Below, in pieces: positions 36,132-44,038 of a stretch of 64,000 nt of DNA. A program made the translations under genes and the position numbers. The notes beneath the pieces were generated by a model. The model had not been told where the DNA came from, ran no database searches, and was given only the letters and a program-made list of their open reading frames with translations. How positions within the stretch are numbered: position 1 is the stretch's first letter; each line of letters opens with the position of its first letter. The stretch is from Pseudohongiella spirulinae (GTDB taxonomy: Bacteria > Pseudomonadota > Gammaproteobacteria > Pseudomonadales > Pseudohongiellaceae): positions 992,001-1,056,000 of the forward strand of contig NZ_CP013189.1 in the NCBI RefSeq assembly GCF_001444425.1. Reading direction: 5' to 3'.

Positions 36132-37850
36132 ATGAAACACCTCACACTTCTGCTGAGTCTTGGTATGCTGGCCAGCGCCTGTTCGGATCAGCCGCAATCC
36201 TCGCCAACGTCGGCCAGCCAATCCCCGGCAGAAGCTGCCTGTCTGGAAGCGGATCTGGTGATTCACAATACGACTGTCTATACCGCCGACGATAATCAGT
36301 GGCAGGCTGAGGCGGTCGCCATAAAGGATGGTTTGATCAGTTACGTCGGAGACAATGACGGTATCGAGCCCTATCTGTGTGGTGCCGCTCAGGTGCTGGA
36401 TATGAGCGGAAACGCTGTTTACGCCGGGTTCACTGACAGTCATCAGCACCTTGAAGGCGTGGGGCGACGCACAAAAACGCTGAGCCTTTTTGGCATTCCC
36501 ACGCTGCAGGAGACTGTTGCGCGAATTGAACAATGGGCTGCTGATATTCCGGAAGGCGACTGGGTGCTGGGTCGAGGCTGGATTGAGCGCGAATGGACCG
36601 ATCAGCAACGTTTTCTGAACAAGGGCGACGTCGATCGTTTTACCGCCAACAAACCCTTGTATATGCCCAGAGCCGACGGGGTGTCGGCACTGGCCAATTC
36701 GCGCGCGCTGGAGCTGGCCGGTATTACCCGGGAAACGCCGGATCCGGAAGGCGGGCGCATTGAGAGGGATATCGACGGTAACCCGACGGGTTATCTGCTG
36801 GCGAATGCCATGAACCTGGTGCGTGACTTCTTACCGCCGGAAACGGATGATTATCTGAAAGACAATCTGCTGCGGGGCATGCAGGCTAATGCGGCTCTAG
36901 GCTGGACGCAGACTCAGGACATGGGCATGTCCTATCGCCTGGTTGACCTGATGAAGGAGCTGCACAGCGAAGGACAGATGCTGCAGCGGGTTTATGCCGG
37001 TATTCCGATTGCTGAAGCCGATGAGATGATCAGGCGCGGCACGGAGTCGACCGCAGACGGCATGTTCGAAGTGCAGGGTATCAAAGTGTATATCGACGGT
37101 ACGCTGGGTTCGCGCGGTGCTGCCTTGATCGAAAATTATTCTGATGCCGATCATAATGGTTTTATGAATCGCACCAGCAAAGAAGTGCTGATGCCAGTGA
37201 TGCATGAATCACTGCGACGTGGTTTCCAGATTTTTACGCATGTCATTGGCGATCGGGCTGTCAGGACCCTGCTGGACTGGTACCAGGAAGCCTGGGATGC
37301 CGTGCCGCAAAGAGAATGGGCGACGACGGATCTGCGCTGGCGCATGGAGCACGCACAGATTATTCCGCCGAGTGACCAGCAACGGTTTGTGGCCATGAAC
37401 GTGCTGCCGTCCATGCAGCCCAGCCATGGTATCGGAGATCTGAATTTTGCGCCGGATCGTTTGGGTGCAGACCGGCTCGGGTATGCTTATCCCTGGCAGC
37501 AACTGGTTGATCGCGGCCTGATGATCCTGGGTGGCTCGGATGCGCCGGTTGAGGCGGGGGACCCGCGTATTGAGTTCTACGCTGCAATCACGCGTAAACG
37601 TCTGGACGGTACAGACGACGCCGGATGGCACCCGGAACTGGCCGTGTCTCGCGAAACGGCACTGAAAATGTTTACCATCTGGCCGGCCTGGGGCGCATTT
37701 CAGGAGAATGAGCGTGGTTCTGTTGAAGTGGGCAAGCGCGCTGATTTCAGTATTTTTGATACTGACTTCATGACAGCTGATCCGGCGGATATTCTGACTG
37801 CCAATAATATGATGACCATCGTGGGTGGGCGGATTACCTACGAGCGTTGA
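36132..37850 (+). CDS. Amidohydrolase lipoprotein, YtcJ-like
   Basis: 572 residues from the ATG at 36132, with AAGGG eight bases upstream; the frame is open further upstream but overlaps serB. The N-terminus is a lipoprotein signal (LGMLASAC, Cys17). The amidohydrolase_3 body follows: ADLVIHNTTVYTADDNQW, metal-binding AGFTDSHQHLEGVG, EGDWVLGRGWIE, the later histidines in FTHVIGDRAV and MEHAQII, and GGSDAPVEAGDP for the last Asp ligand. YtcJ-type enzymes act on unknown amides. Element A, a palindromic repeat, begins 12 bases after its stop. Confidence 0.9.
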   Translation: MKHLTLLLSLGMLASACSDQPQSSPTSASQSPAEAACLEADLVIHNTTVYTADDNQWQAEAVAIKDGLISYVGDNDGIEPYLCGAAQVLDMSGNAVYAGFTDSHQHLEGVGRRTKTLSLFGIPTLQETVARIEQWAADIPEGDWVLGRGWIEREWTDQQRFLNKGDVDRFTANKPLYMPRADGVSALANSRALELAGITRETPDPEGGRIERDIDGNPTGYLLANAMNLVRDFLPPETDDYLKDNLLRGMQANAALGWTQTQDMGMSYRLVDLMKELHSEGQMLQRVYAGIPIAEADEMIRRGTESTADGMFEVQGIKVYIDGTLGSRGAALIENYSDADHNGFMNRTSKEVLMPVMHESLRRGFQIFTHVIGDRAVRTLLDWYQEAWDAVPQREWATTDLRWRMEHAQIIPPSDQQRFVAMNVLPSMQPSHGIGDLNFAPDRLGADRLGYAYPWQQLVDRGLMILGGSDAPVEAGDPRIEFYAAITRKRLDGTDDAGWHPELAVSRETALKMFTIWPAWGAFQENERGSVEVGKRADFSIFDTDFMTADPADILTANNMMTIVGGRITYER

Positions 37851-37862
37851 TGGTTTGAGTGA

Positions 37863-38010
37863 CGCTGGGGACGGAGGCGGTCTACATCCCCATTTTAGCG
37901 ATTGGTTCGTCGCGTCTTGGCGGGGAGCGGGTCGACCGTTGTCCCGCTCTCCGCCAAGACGCTTTATCACTACCTGTGGATGGGGACGTAGACCGCCTCC
38001 GTCCCCAGCG
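37863..38010. repeat. REP/MITE-like palindromic element A
   Basis: 148 bases. The outer 30-base arms (37863-37892 and 37981-38010) are inverted repeats matching at 29 of 30 positions; each arm can itself fold as a hairpin (GGGGACG and CGTCCCC around 11 bases). An inner inverted repeat (37912-37931 with 37943-37962) matches at 19 of 20. The element fills the gap between two convergent genes and ends six bases before the stop of the second. No flanking duplication and no transposase is seen, so a REP/BIME-like or miniature element is likely; it may also serve as a bidirectional terminator. Confidence 0.85.
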
Positions 38011-38016
38011 CATGCC

Positions 38017-39051
38017 CTACTGGCTGACCGCTCGATGGTTGTCGTAGTCCCAGGTACCCTCCTCTACGCGGGCGCCTTGCAGCACATTGACCAGGCCGTA
38101 GTTGCCTTCATGGCAGGCGTACTCGTAGAGGATGCCATCAACGCTGAACATCGGAATCTCTGCAGTCACTGGAGCACTGAAGGCTTTGGGGTCATTAACT
38201 GTAAATTGATAATCAACCCGATCGTCTGACACTCGAGTGAAACGCTCGGTCAGCATTTTGTCTGCGCTGACCCCTACGCCTGAGAAGCTTTGAGTTTTAT
38301 CGTTGAAGTTGCGTGTTTCCACGACCAGCGTTTCTCCATCCCAGTAACCGCGCGAGTCGCCATTCCACTGCCTGATCTGGTCCGGAATATGCGGGCTGTT
38401 ATCCAGTTTGACGATGCGTGCTTCGTGGATCATCTCGTTGAAAATAACAACGTGATCTTCTGTCTGAAAGAACTGCACATTGTTGTTATAGAGGCTTGGT
38501 TCAAACGGCGGAACTGAGTTGAATCCCATGATACATCGTTCAGACAGGCCCCGATCCTCTGGACCATCCTTGCCGACGCCGCCTACTGTGAAGCGAACAG
38601 GGCGTTCGCCGGGAGAATCCGGACCCAGTCCACCATAAGCCATCGGGGCACCGGGGACTACAGGAGGCAAACGTCCGTTGGGTGGGTCGATTATGAGCGA
38701 TGTGCGCAGGTTGTAATTCAGTGGATTGGTTTCAATCCAGAAATCATTGTATCCGCCGATGGTGCCGCCAATAATATCGGTCAGCTCAATACCGGCGGCT
38801 TCACGCTGGATTCTGGCCTGCTCCTGAGCCTGCACTTCCTCCAACGTATAGTGGGTTTTGTCGCCCAGTGCTTCCGGCCTTTGCATAGGCACTGACGAGC
38901 TGAAATTCCAGACACCCCTCAGCTCGGGGTGACCCCATTCTGTGCGGGGTGCAGTGTAATCATTTGCCAGGACTGGCAGGCTGATCAGCGGCAGGCTGAG
39001 CGCGATCAGTGTTTTTTTAAGAACAGGTGGTGCAAAAGAACGGGACTGCAT
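38017..39051 (-). CDS. Secreted protein of unknown function (paralogue of 33656-34693)
   Basis: 344 residues from the ATG at 39051; an ATG six bases upstream is too close to the GAAGGAG ribosome site. A Sec signal (TLIALSLPLISLPVLA) is present. It shares with its paralogue GVW, GYNDFWI, LIIDPPNGRLP, ERCIMGF, DHVVIFNEMIHEARI, WNGDSRGY, LVVETRNF, ERFTRVSDD, YQFTVND and YEYACHEGNYG. No enzyme family is recognised. The gene is bracketed by palindromic elements A (downstream) and B (upstream), which may mark an inserted or rearranged segment. Confidence 0.8.
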   Translation of the reverse strand: MQSRSFAPPVLKKTLIALSLPLISLPVLANDYTAPRTEWGHPELRGVWNFSSSVPMQRPEALGDKTHYTLEEVQAQEQARIQREAAGIELTDIIGGTIGGYNDFWIETNPLNYNLRTSLIIDPPNGRLPPVVPGAPMAYGGLGPDSPGERPVRFTVGGVGKDGPEDRGLSERCIMGFNSVPPFEPSLYNNNVQFFQTEDHVVIFNEMIHEARIVKLDNSPHIPDQIRQWNGDSRGYWDGETLVVETRNFNDKTQSFSGVGVSADKMLTERFTRVSDDRVDYQFTVNDPKAFSAPVTAEIPMFSVDGILYEYACHEGNYGLVNVLQGARVEEGTWDYDNHRAVSQ

Positions 39052-39145
39052 GGTCATACTCCTTCGCAATGGTCCGATTATCGATTAGTTTTTTTGGCCA
39101 TTTCACAGGGTTGATTGCAGCACAGCTGGAATGATTAGGCAAGTA

Positions 39146-39424
39146 CGCCGGGGACGGAGGCGGTCTACGTCCCCATTTAAGCAATTGGGTTGCGCGTCTT
39201 GATGGTACACGACATTACGGTCGGCCACATCCCTTACGGGAAATTCCGGCGCTGCAGAATCTCGACGTCGCGGCTGCGCCGCTCCGGACTCAGACAGGCT
39301 TCGCGCTTTATCGGAATTTCCCGTAAGGGATAAACGTGGCCTGATTGACCGTAATGCCGTTCTCCACCAAGACGCTTGATCACCGCCAGTGCACTGGGGA
39401 CGTAGACCGCCTCCGTCCCCGGCG
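39146..39424. repeat. REP/MITE-like palindromic element B, with a second palindrome nested inside
   Basis: 279 bases. The outer 30-base arms (39146-39175 and 39395-39424) are perfect inverted repeats and nearly identical to those of element A. The inner GCGTCTTG and CAAGACGC arms are also shared with A. Between them sits an unrelated palindromic block (39213-39356): CATTACGGTC at 39213-39222 pairs with 39347-39356 and a perfect 20-base arm at 39229-39248 pairs with 39312-39331. The element ends one base before the TonB receptor stop codon. No protein is encoded. It fills most of the 39052-39425 gap. Confidence 0.85.
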
Positions 39425-39425
39425 C

Positions 39426-41615
39426 TCAGAAGGTAAAGTCCAGCGCCAGGCGGGCATTGATGCCGGCGGCCTGGTTGTTGGCCAACAGTTGTGTGTCACT
39501 CTGAGTCAGCCCTGCGATGCGGTTCCAGGGGGCGTATTGTTCGTCCAGCAGGTTGAAGATGCCGAATCGCAGACTGGCGGATGACAGCAGTTGGTAGCTG
39601 CCTACCAGGTCCAGTACCTGGTAGGCTTTGCCGCGTACCTGATCATCTGATTCGACGCGGGTTTTGGCCGCGACCAGGGTGGCAATGCCCTCCACGGAAA
39701 GGCGGTCGTTCATCCTGTAGCGCAAGCCGGTGACGACAGTAAACGGATCCACGGAATTCAGCTCCTTACTAGAAACCTGGTTGCGGCCACGGCTCCATGA
39801 CAGGGCGCTTTGCCATGACAGCTGATCGGACAGTTGCCATTCGCTGCTGGCTTCCAGACCATAAATGCGTGCCTTGCCGATATTGCTGTCCTGGAACAGC
39901 ATAATGCCGTTCTGGACTCTCAGCAGACTGCTTTCAATGAAGTCTTTGTAGTGATTGTCAAAAGCGGCAACACTCAGACTGCCGTTATTCAGACTCACAC
40001 GCAGGCCAGCTTCGTAAGCCTGGCTGGTCTCGGCACGGACGTCGGGGTTGGGGATGGTCGCGTAGCCGTGACCCAGGTTTACAAAGGCCTGATTGGCTTC
40101 ATCGAAGTTTGGTGGACGAAAGCCTTCGGCATATTGTGCGAACAATGACAGTGACGAATTGATGTCATAGAGCACGCCAAGGTTGGCAGAGATATTATCT
40201 TCTGAGAAACGCTGAACGCTGAAGCCGCCCCAGTCGCTGATATTGCCACTGTTGCTAAAAGTGCTGTCGGCATCAGGATCCATACGATAGTGGTCATAAC
40301 GCAGTCCCGGCATAATCATCAGCCGATCGTCCAGTAACGTTATCTCATATTGCGCAAACACGCCCTGGCGCCTTGTTCGCGTATCGGGGAAAGTTTTGTT
40401 CGGAAACACTTCCGGGGCGGCCATCGGATAGCTGGCAATTTGTTGGCTGATGGCGCCGGTATCGGTGCGGGTATCGAAACGGTCGCGTGGTCGTTCGGTA
40501 TCCGTCTGCTCCAGGCTGGCTCCATAAATCAGATTCTGCCGACGTGCCAGTACCATGGCGCTGCGGGTGGTCTGGTTAAATTCCAGACTTGTGTAGCGTT
40601 CGGCCTGTGTGCCGCGGAAGCTGGCCGGGCTGCGCGGGTCCACAAACGAGAAACTGGTGCGTAACTGCGTGGTTTGCTGATCGGCATCGCTGCGTTGCCA
40701 GTTTAAATGTGTATTTAACGAGTCCGCCAGCCAGTGATTCAACTGCCAGTCATGTCGCAGACTGATGCGTTGCCGCTCAGTCATATCGCGACCCATTGAC
40801 AGAGTGACCGAGCTGCTCAGCTCGTCTTCAAGAACCGTGTTGATGTTTTCGTCGAAATTTTCTGCCGACAAGGTCAATGCGTGTCTGTCATTAATGTCCC
40901 AGCGGCTTTTTGCGAACAGGTTCTGATTATCACCCTTCTGCGGGTTTCGTTGTCCCGGGCCGTTAATGTCAGTTTCTTCAAAATCACGACGAGTCAGTTG
41001 TAATACATTGCCAAAATTGCCTGTTTGATTGGCAAGCGTAAAACCGGCCTTGAGCTGATTGTTGATACTGCTGCCGGATGTTCGCAGTGCGCTGTAAAAC
41101 GTGTCGGAACCGGCAAGATAATCGCTGGCATCTTTGGTGCGCAGCGCGACAACGCCCCCCAGAGCATCTGCACCATAAAGAACCGAGGCCGGCCCGCGAA
41201 TGATTTCGACAGCTTTAAGATCATCCACTTCGTAGCTGTCTTTACCGTATGAAGATGGCCCCGCCGCGTACATATCGGCGCTGCGTATGCCATCGATCAC
41301 GGTCAGCACACGGTTACCACCTATACCGCGGATGCGCATGCCTTCATTACCGCCGCGATTGGCTGTATCCATCACGATGCCAGGCTGATAGCGAATCGCG
41401 TCGCCCAGGTCATCGGACAGTGTGCGGGTTAATTGTTCGGCCGATATGACAGAAACGGTGCCGGCAATCTCGTCGGCGCGCCGGTCCTGATAGGTTGCAG
41501 TGACGATTACTTCACTCATCGCAGGTGCGCCTGAGATCTCATTGGCTATGGCAGCCTGGCCGAGAAAAGCTGTCACAGCAGAAAGCATGGTTACAGCTGG
41601 ATGTATTCTGTTCAT
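39426..41615 (-). CDS. TonB-dependent haem/haemoglobin-type receptor
   Basis: 729 residues from the ATG at 41615, with AGGAGA nine bases upstream. A signal peptide ends at AIANE. The TonB box region SEVIVTATYQDRRADEIAG is followed by the plug (VSVISAEQLTRTLSDDL, GMRIRGIGGNRVLTVIDGIR, VEIIRGPASVLYGADALGGVV), the pattern of the TonB-haemoglobin/transferrin family. The rest is a 22-strand outer-membrane barrel ending in aromatic LALDFTF. HemP is encoded just upstream under a Fur box, which supports a haem substrate. Uptake genes for haem transport (hemTUV) are not in the window. Confidence 0.9.
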   Translation of the reverse strand: MNRIHPAVTMLSAVTAFLGQAAIANEISGAPAMSEVIVTATYQDRRADEIAGTVSVISAEQLTRTLSDDLGDAIRYQPGIVMDTANRGGNEGMRIRGIGGNRVLTVIDGIRSADMYAAGPSSYGKDSYEVDDLKAVEIIRGPASVLYGADALGGVVALRTKDASDYLAGSDTFYSALRTSGSSINNQLKAGFTLANQTGNFGNVLQLTRRDFEETDINGPGQRNPQKGDNQNLFAKSRWDINDRHALTLSAENFDENINTVLEDELSSSVTLSMGRDMTERQRISLRHDWQLNHWLADSLNTHLNWQRSDADQQTTQLRTSFSFVDPRSPASFRGTQAERYTSLEFNQTTRSAMVLARRQNLIYGASLEQTDTERPRDRFDTRTDTGAISQQIASYPMAAPEVFPNKTFPDTRTRRQGVFAQYEITLLDDRLMIMPGLRYDHYRMDPDADSTFSNSGNISDWGGFSVQRFSEDNISANLGVLYDINSSLSLFAQYAEGFRPPNFDEANQAFVNLGHGYATIPNPDVRAETSQAYEAGLRVSLNNGSLSVAAFDNHYKDFIESSLLRVQNGIMLFQDSNIGKARIYGLEASSEWQLSDQLSWQSALSWSRGRNQVSSKELNSVDPFTVVTGLRYRMNDRLSVEGIATLVAAKTRVESDDQVRGKAYQVLDLVGSYQLLSSASLRFGIFNLLDEQYAPWNRIAGLTQSDTQLLANNQAAGINARLALDFTF

Positions 41616-41704
41616 GGATGCGTCTCTCCTTATTGCAAAGAGAGTCGGGCTGGCAACCACAACAAGTGGTCATCTGGCTGGCTGGACTCGATGATTTCGT
41701 GGGT

Positions 41705-41872
41705 CTATTTGGTCAGTATCAATTTGCCCTGCGATGTTATTCGCAGCGTGTATCGCTCCCCATTATGATCAATGCAGATGGTTTTCCGACCCTTAAACAG
41801 GTGTTCCGAGATCAGCGGCTGATCCGCGGCGAGCTGTTTATTGGCAATCGGCCGGGAGCTGTCTCCTGCCAT
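41705..41872 (-). CDS. hemP: Hemin uptake protein HemP
   Basis: 55 residues from the ATG at 41872, which has AGGAGG eight bases upstream; a longer reading to 41947 would start inside the promoter. The C-terminal half LFKGRKTICIDHNGERYTLR and the ending ITSQGKLILTK are the HemP signature. HemP/HmuP is a small protein that is needed for full expression of haem receptor genes in several proteobacteria. It precedes the TonB receptor in the same direction (89 bases) and sits directly behind the Fur box and promoter at 41916-41964. Confidence 0.9.
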   Translation of the reverse strand: MAGDSSRPIANKQLAADQPLISEHLFKGRKTICIDHNGERYTLRITSQGKLILTK

Positions 41873-41915
41873 CAGTATTCCTCCTGCCGTGGGCTTAAGT
41901 GCAATGTTGCGAAGC

Positions 41916-41964
41916 ATGATAGCCAAGTTTACCAGCGATGTAAACAAGAATCATTATCATTACT
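41916..41964 (-). promoter_or_regulatory. Fur box and sigma-70 promoter of hemP-receptor unit
   Basis: On the minus strand, TTTACA (41944-41939) and TATCAT (41921-41916) are 17 bases apart. Immediately upstream, 41946-41964 reads AGTAATGATAATGATTCTT, matching the 19-base Fur consensus (GATAATGATAATCATTATC) at most positions. Fur with iron bound here would block the -35 region, so haem uptake should be induced by iron limitation. Confidence 0.75.
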
Positions 41965-42053
41965 ATTTGGGAGGTTTTGTTGGAAGGTATTCTGATACAG
42001 GCATCGCTGATATCAGGGGTAATTAACTGGCTGCTATTGTTCGGCGGAGGCTT

Positions 42054-42686
42054 TCATGACTGCCATTCGGCGCTTGCCAGCTTGTCCGGATCAATAGCCG
42101 CCTTCACCCAGAAATCAAAGGCGGCAAAGACTGATTGTTCGCGGGTCATGCCCACGTTTTCGAAAGTTTTGCGGCGTGCTGCATCCGTCATCAGTGTGAA
42201 ATAACACGACCAGGCAAACTCCACATTCACGTCGTCGCGCAGATAGGGTGACAGATGTTCGCGCATGGCGCGCATACTCTCGTAGAGTGAATCGATGTAA
42301 ACCTTGTACAGCTCGGGATAACCGGTTTTCAGATCCAGCCAGAAAGCGGTGGAGTATTGTGCATCGTTTTCAACCCAGACCCCGATGCGGTAGCGCAGAA
42401 TCTCCATCAGGTCGTTGGTGCCATACGCCGTGATCGGTTTATGTACCCGGGCCTCCCAACGCACGATCAACTCGTGGACCAGGGCTTCTTTGGTATCAAA
42501 ATATTTGTACAGGGTTTTAGTGCTCATGCGCAGGCTGCGAGCCAGGTCGCTCATTGATATGGAGCGTATACCCAGAACACGGGCCTTGCGCGCAAAGGCT
42601 TCCACAATGCGATTGGCCATACGGGCATTGTCGTCATCCTGGATGCGGCTGCTGAGCTTTTGTGAGAACGCGAGGTTGGTCGACAT
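42054..42686 (-). CDS. TetR family transcriptional regulator
   Basis: 210 residues. The N-terminal helix-turn-helix is clear: RIVEAFARKARVLGIRSISM, then SDLARSLRMSTKTLYKYFDTKEALV. The C-terminal ligand-binding domain has no recognisable subclass. The ATG at 42686 is only seven bases after a TATAAT (minus strand, 42699-42694), so a leaderless transcript is possible. It lies downstream of the DUF1592-DUF1552 secreted unit in the same direction, separated by a GC-rich hairpin, and upstream of hemP. Its target is unknown; the neighbouring secreted unit is one candidate. Confidence 0.88.
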   Translation of the reverse strand: MSTNLAFSQKLSSRIQDDDNARMANRIVEAFARKARVLGIRSISMSDLARSLRMSTKTLYKYFDTKEALVHELIVRWEARVHKPITAYGTNDLMEILRYRIGVWVENDAQYSTAFWLDLKTGYPELYKVYIDSLYESMRAMREHLSPYLRDDVNVEFAWSCYFTLMTDAARRKTFENVGMTREQSVFAAFDFWVKAAIDPDKLASAEWQS

Positions 42687-42706
42687 GGCATTGATTATAG
42701 TCCAGT

Positions 42707-42730
42707 CTGCCCCCTTTAACGAGGGGGCAG
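42707..42730 (-). terminator. GC-rich hairpin at the end of the secreted unit
   Basis: CTGCCCCC at 42707-42714 pairs perfectly with GGGGGCAG at 42723-42730 around an eight-base loop that contains the stop codon of the 42716 gene. It separates the secreted unit from tetR. The downstream side has no T-run on the minus strand, so it may attenuate rather than fully stop transcription. Confidence 0.5.
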
Positions 42731-44026
42731 GATCACCGCATCAGGCCCGGCCTGGTAGTCGGCATTGGGATCAATGACAATGCCGCCCACAATGCGTGAG
42801 CGGCCGATCATCGGCCCTGATCCTTCCGGCAGCGGTGGCGCCAGATCCTTGTAGGACACCACCTGACTGGCAATCTCACTGGTATCGGGTGTGACTACAA
42901 AGGCAGGCAGGGCATCTACGCGCAGGGCGTATGAGATGTGCGTGTTGCCCTGGATGTTGTCACCGGACTGCTGACCACGTTCCGGGTGATAGTCGGCACT
43001 ACGCTTCAAAGCGTAATACACGGCGGGCAGTTCCACCCAGGTCAGTGATTCAATCACAGGGCCGCGCGCGTTTACCCAGCCATCATAGACAGCACGCCAG
43101 GGCCGGTATCCGCCTACATATCCGCGCAGACTGCCATCTTCCTTCATTTCCAGACGAATCTGCGCCTCCAGCAGTTCAAGGTCACGTGTGTAGCCGGGGT
43201 CACGCAATGTCGCCGTTACCGCCTCACGTGATTCGATCACGCCATCGACGGTGCGGGCCGGAAACAGACCTTCATATTTGGCATGCGGGGCAATGCGATA
43301 GGTGTAGTCGGGCGAAATACTGCCGTCGCCGCCTTTGACCATATTGTCGTCACTCATGTAAAAGCCGACCATGACGTTGTTATCGTTGCGCGGGTCATCG
43401 CCCTCGCCGGACACAACAATCACCATGGTCCAGGAGCCGTTGCGCATACCATCATTGAACTGCATGGCACCGCTGGACAGGCGCTCTGGTCCCCGGTAGG
43501 TCTTCCAGCAACCCAGCGCCTTGTAAAAGGTGTTGTCGATGCCCGGCTCGCCTGTGGGGCTGGTAAAACCGGTATCGGGGTTGCCGTCCAGGTTCAGGCC
43601 CTCAGCAATTGAACCGGTCATCGGATACAGGCCAGGATCGGGATAAGACTCCGGGTTGGTATAGATATTCGCCCGGTCCTTGCCGCGGAAGGCCATCTGA
43701 TTTTGCCCATGCACCGGGCTTCGGGTCGGGTTGGCCGGATTGCGTAGCCATTCGGCTTCTGCGCGCGTGTAGCCGGCCCGGACGAGCACTTCGACCCAGT
43801 CCTGCTCAGGGTTGACACCTTGCGGGCAGTCGCTGCCCGGTCCCTCGATACCGCTTTCGCCACCGAAATACATGGCCGGTTCATTCCATTCGATGACATA
43901 GGAGCGTTGCCAGTCCGCCTGCGCAGTCGCTGTCAGGCCGGTCAGGGCCATTGCCAGTGTTGCTGCACGCAGACATCGGTGAAAGCCAGTTCGGGAGCCT
44001 TTAGGAGAAGATCGATAGTCAGTCAT
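42716..44026 (-). CDS. Secreted protein of unknown function in DUF1592/DUF1552 operon
   Basis: 436 residues with an extended N-terminus and Sec signal (LAMALTGLTATAQA, cut near 37). AAGGGGA sits seven bases before the ATG. The mature protein is rich in Asp, Gly, Pro and Trp (GGESGIEGPGSDCPQG, GFYMSDDNMVKGGDG) and has two regularly spaced cysteines, in GSDCPQG and KALGCWKTY. No known domain is recognised. It is the third gene of the unit, 12 bases downstream of the DUF1552 gene, so it is probably exported and acts with it. Confidence 0.75.
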   Translation of the reverse strand: MTDYRSSPKGSRTGFHRCLRAATLAMALTGLTATAQADWQRSYVIEWNEPAMYFGGESGIEGPGSDCPQGVNPEQDWVEVLVRAGYTRAEAEWLRNPANPTRSPVHGQNQMAFRGKDRANIYTNPESYPDPGLYPMTGSIAEGLNLDGNPDTGFTSPTGEPGIDNTFYKALGCWKTYRGPERLSSGAMQFNDGMRNGSWTMVIVVSGEGDDPRNDNNVMVGFYMSDDNMVKGGDGSISPDYTYRIAPHAKYEGLFPARTVDGVIESREAVTATLRDPGYTRDLELLEAQIRLEMKEDGSLRGYVGGYRPWRAVYDGWVNARGPVIESLTWVELPAVYYALKRSADYHPERGQQSGDNIQGNTHISYALRVDALPAFVVTPDTSEIASQVVSYKDLAPPLPEGSGPMIGRSRIVGGIVIDPNADYQAGPDAVILPPR

Positions 44027-44038
44027 GTTTTATCCCCT

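Noticed and set aside
37863-38010. Element A as a simple intrinsic terminator only
   Set aside because: Its length, double inverted repeats and near-identical arms in element B indicate a dispersed element, although it may also terminate transcription.
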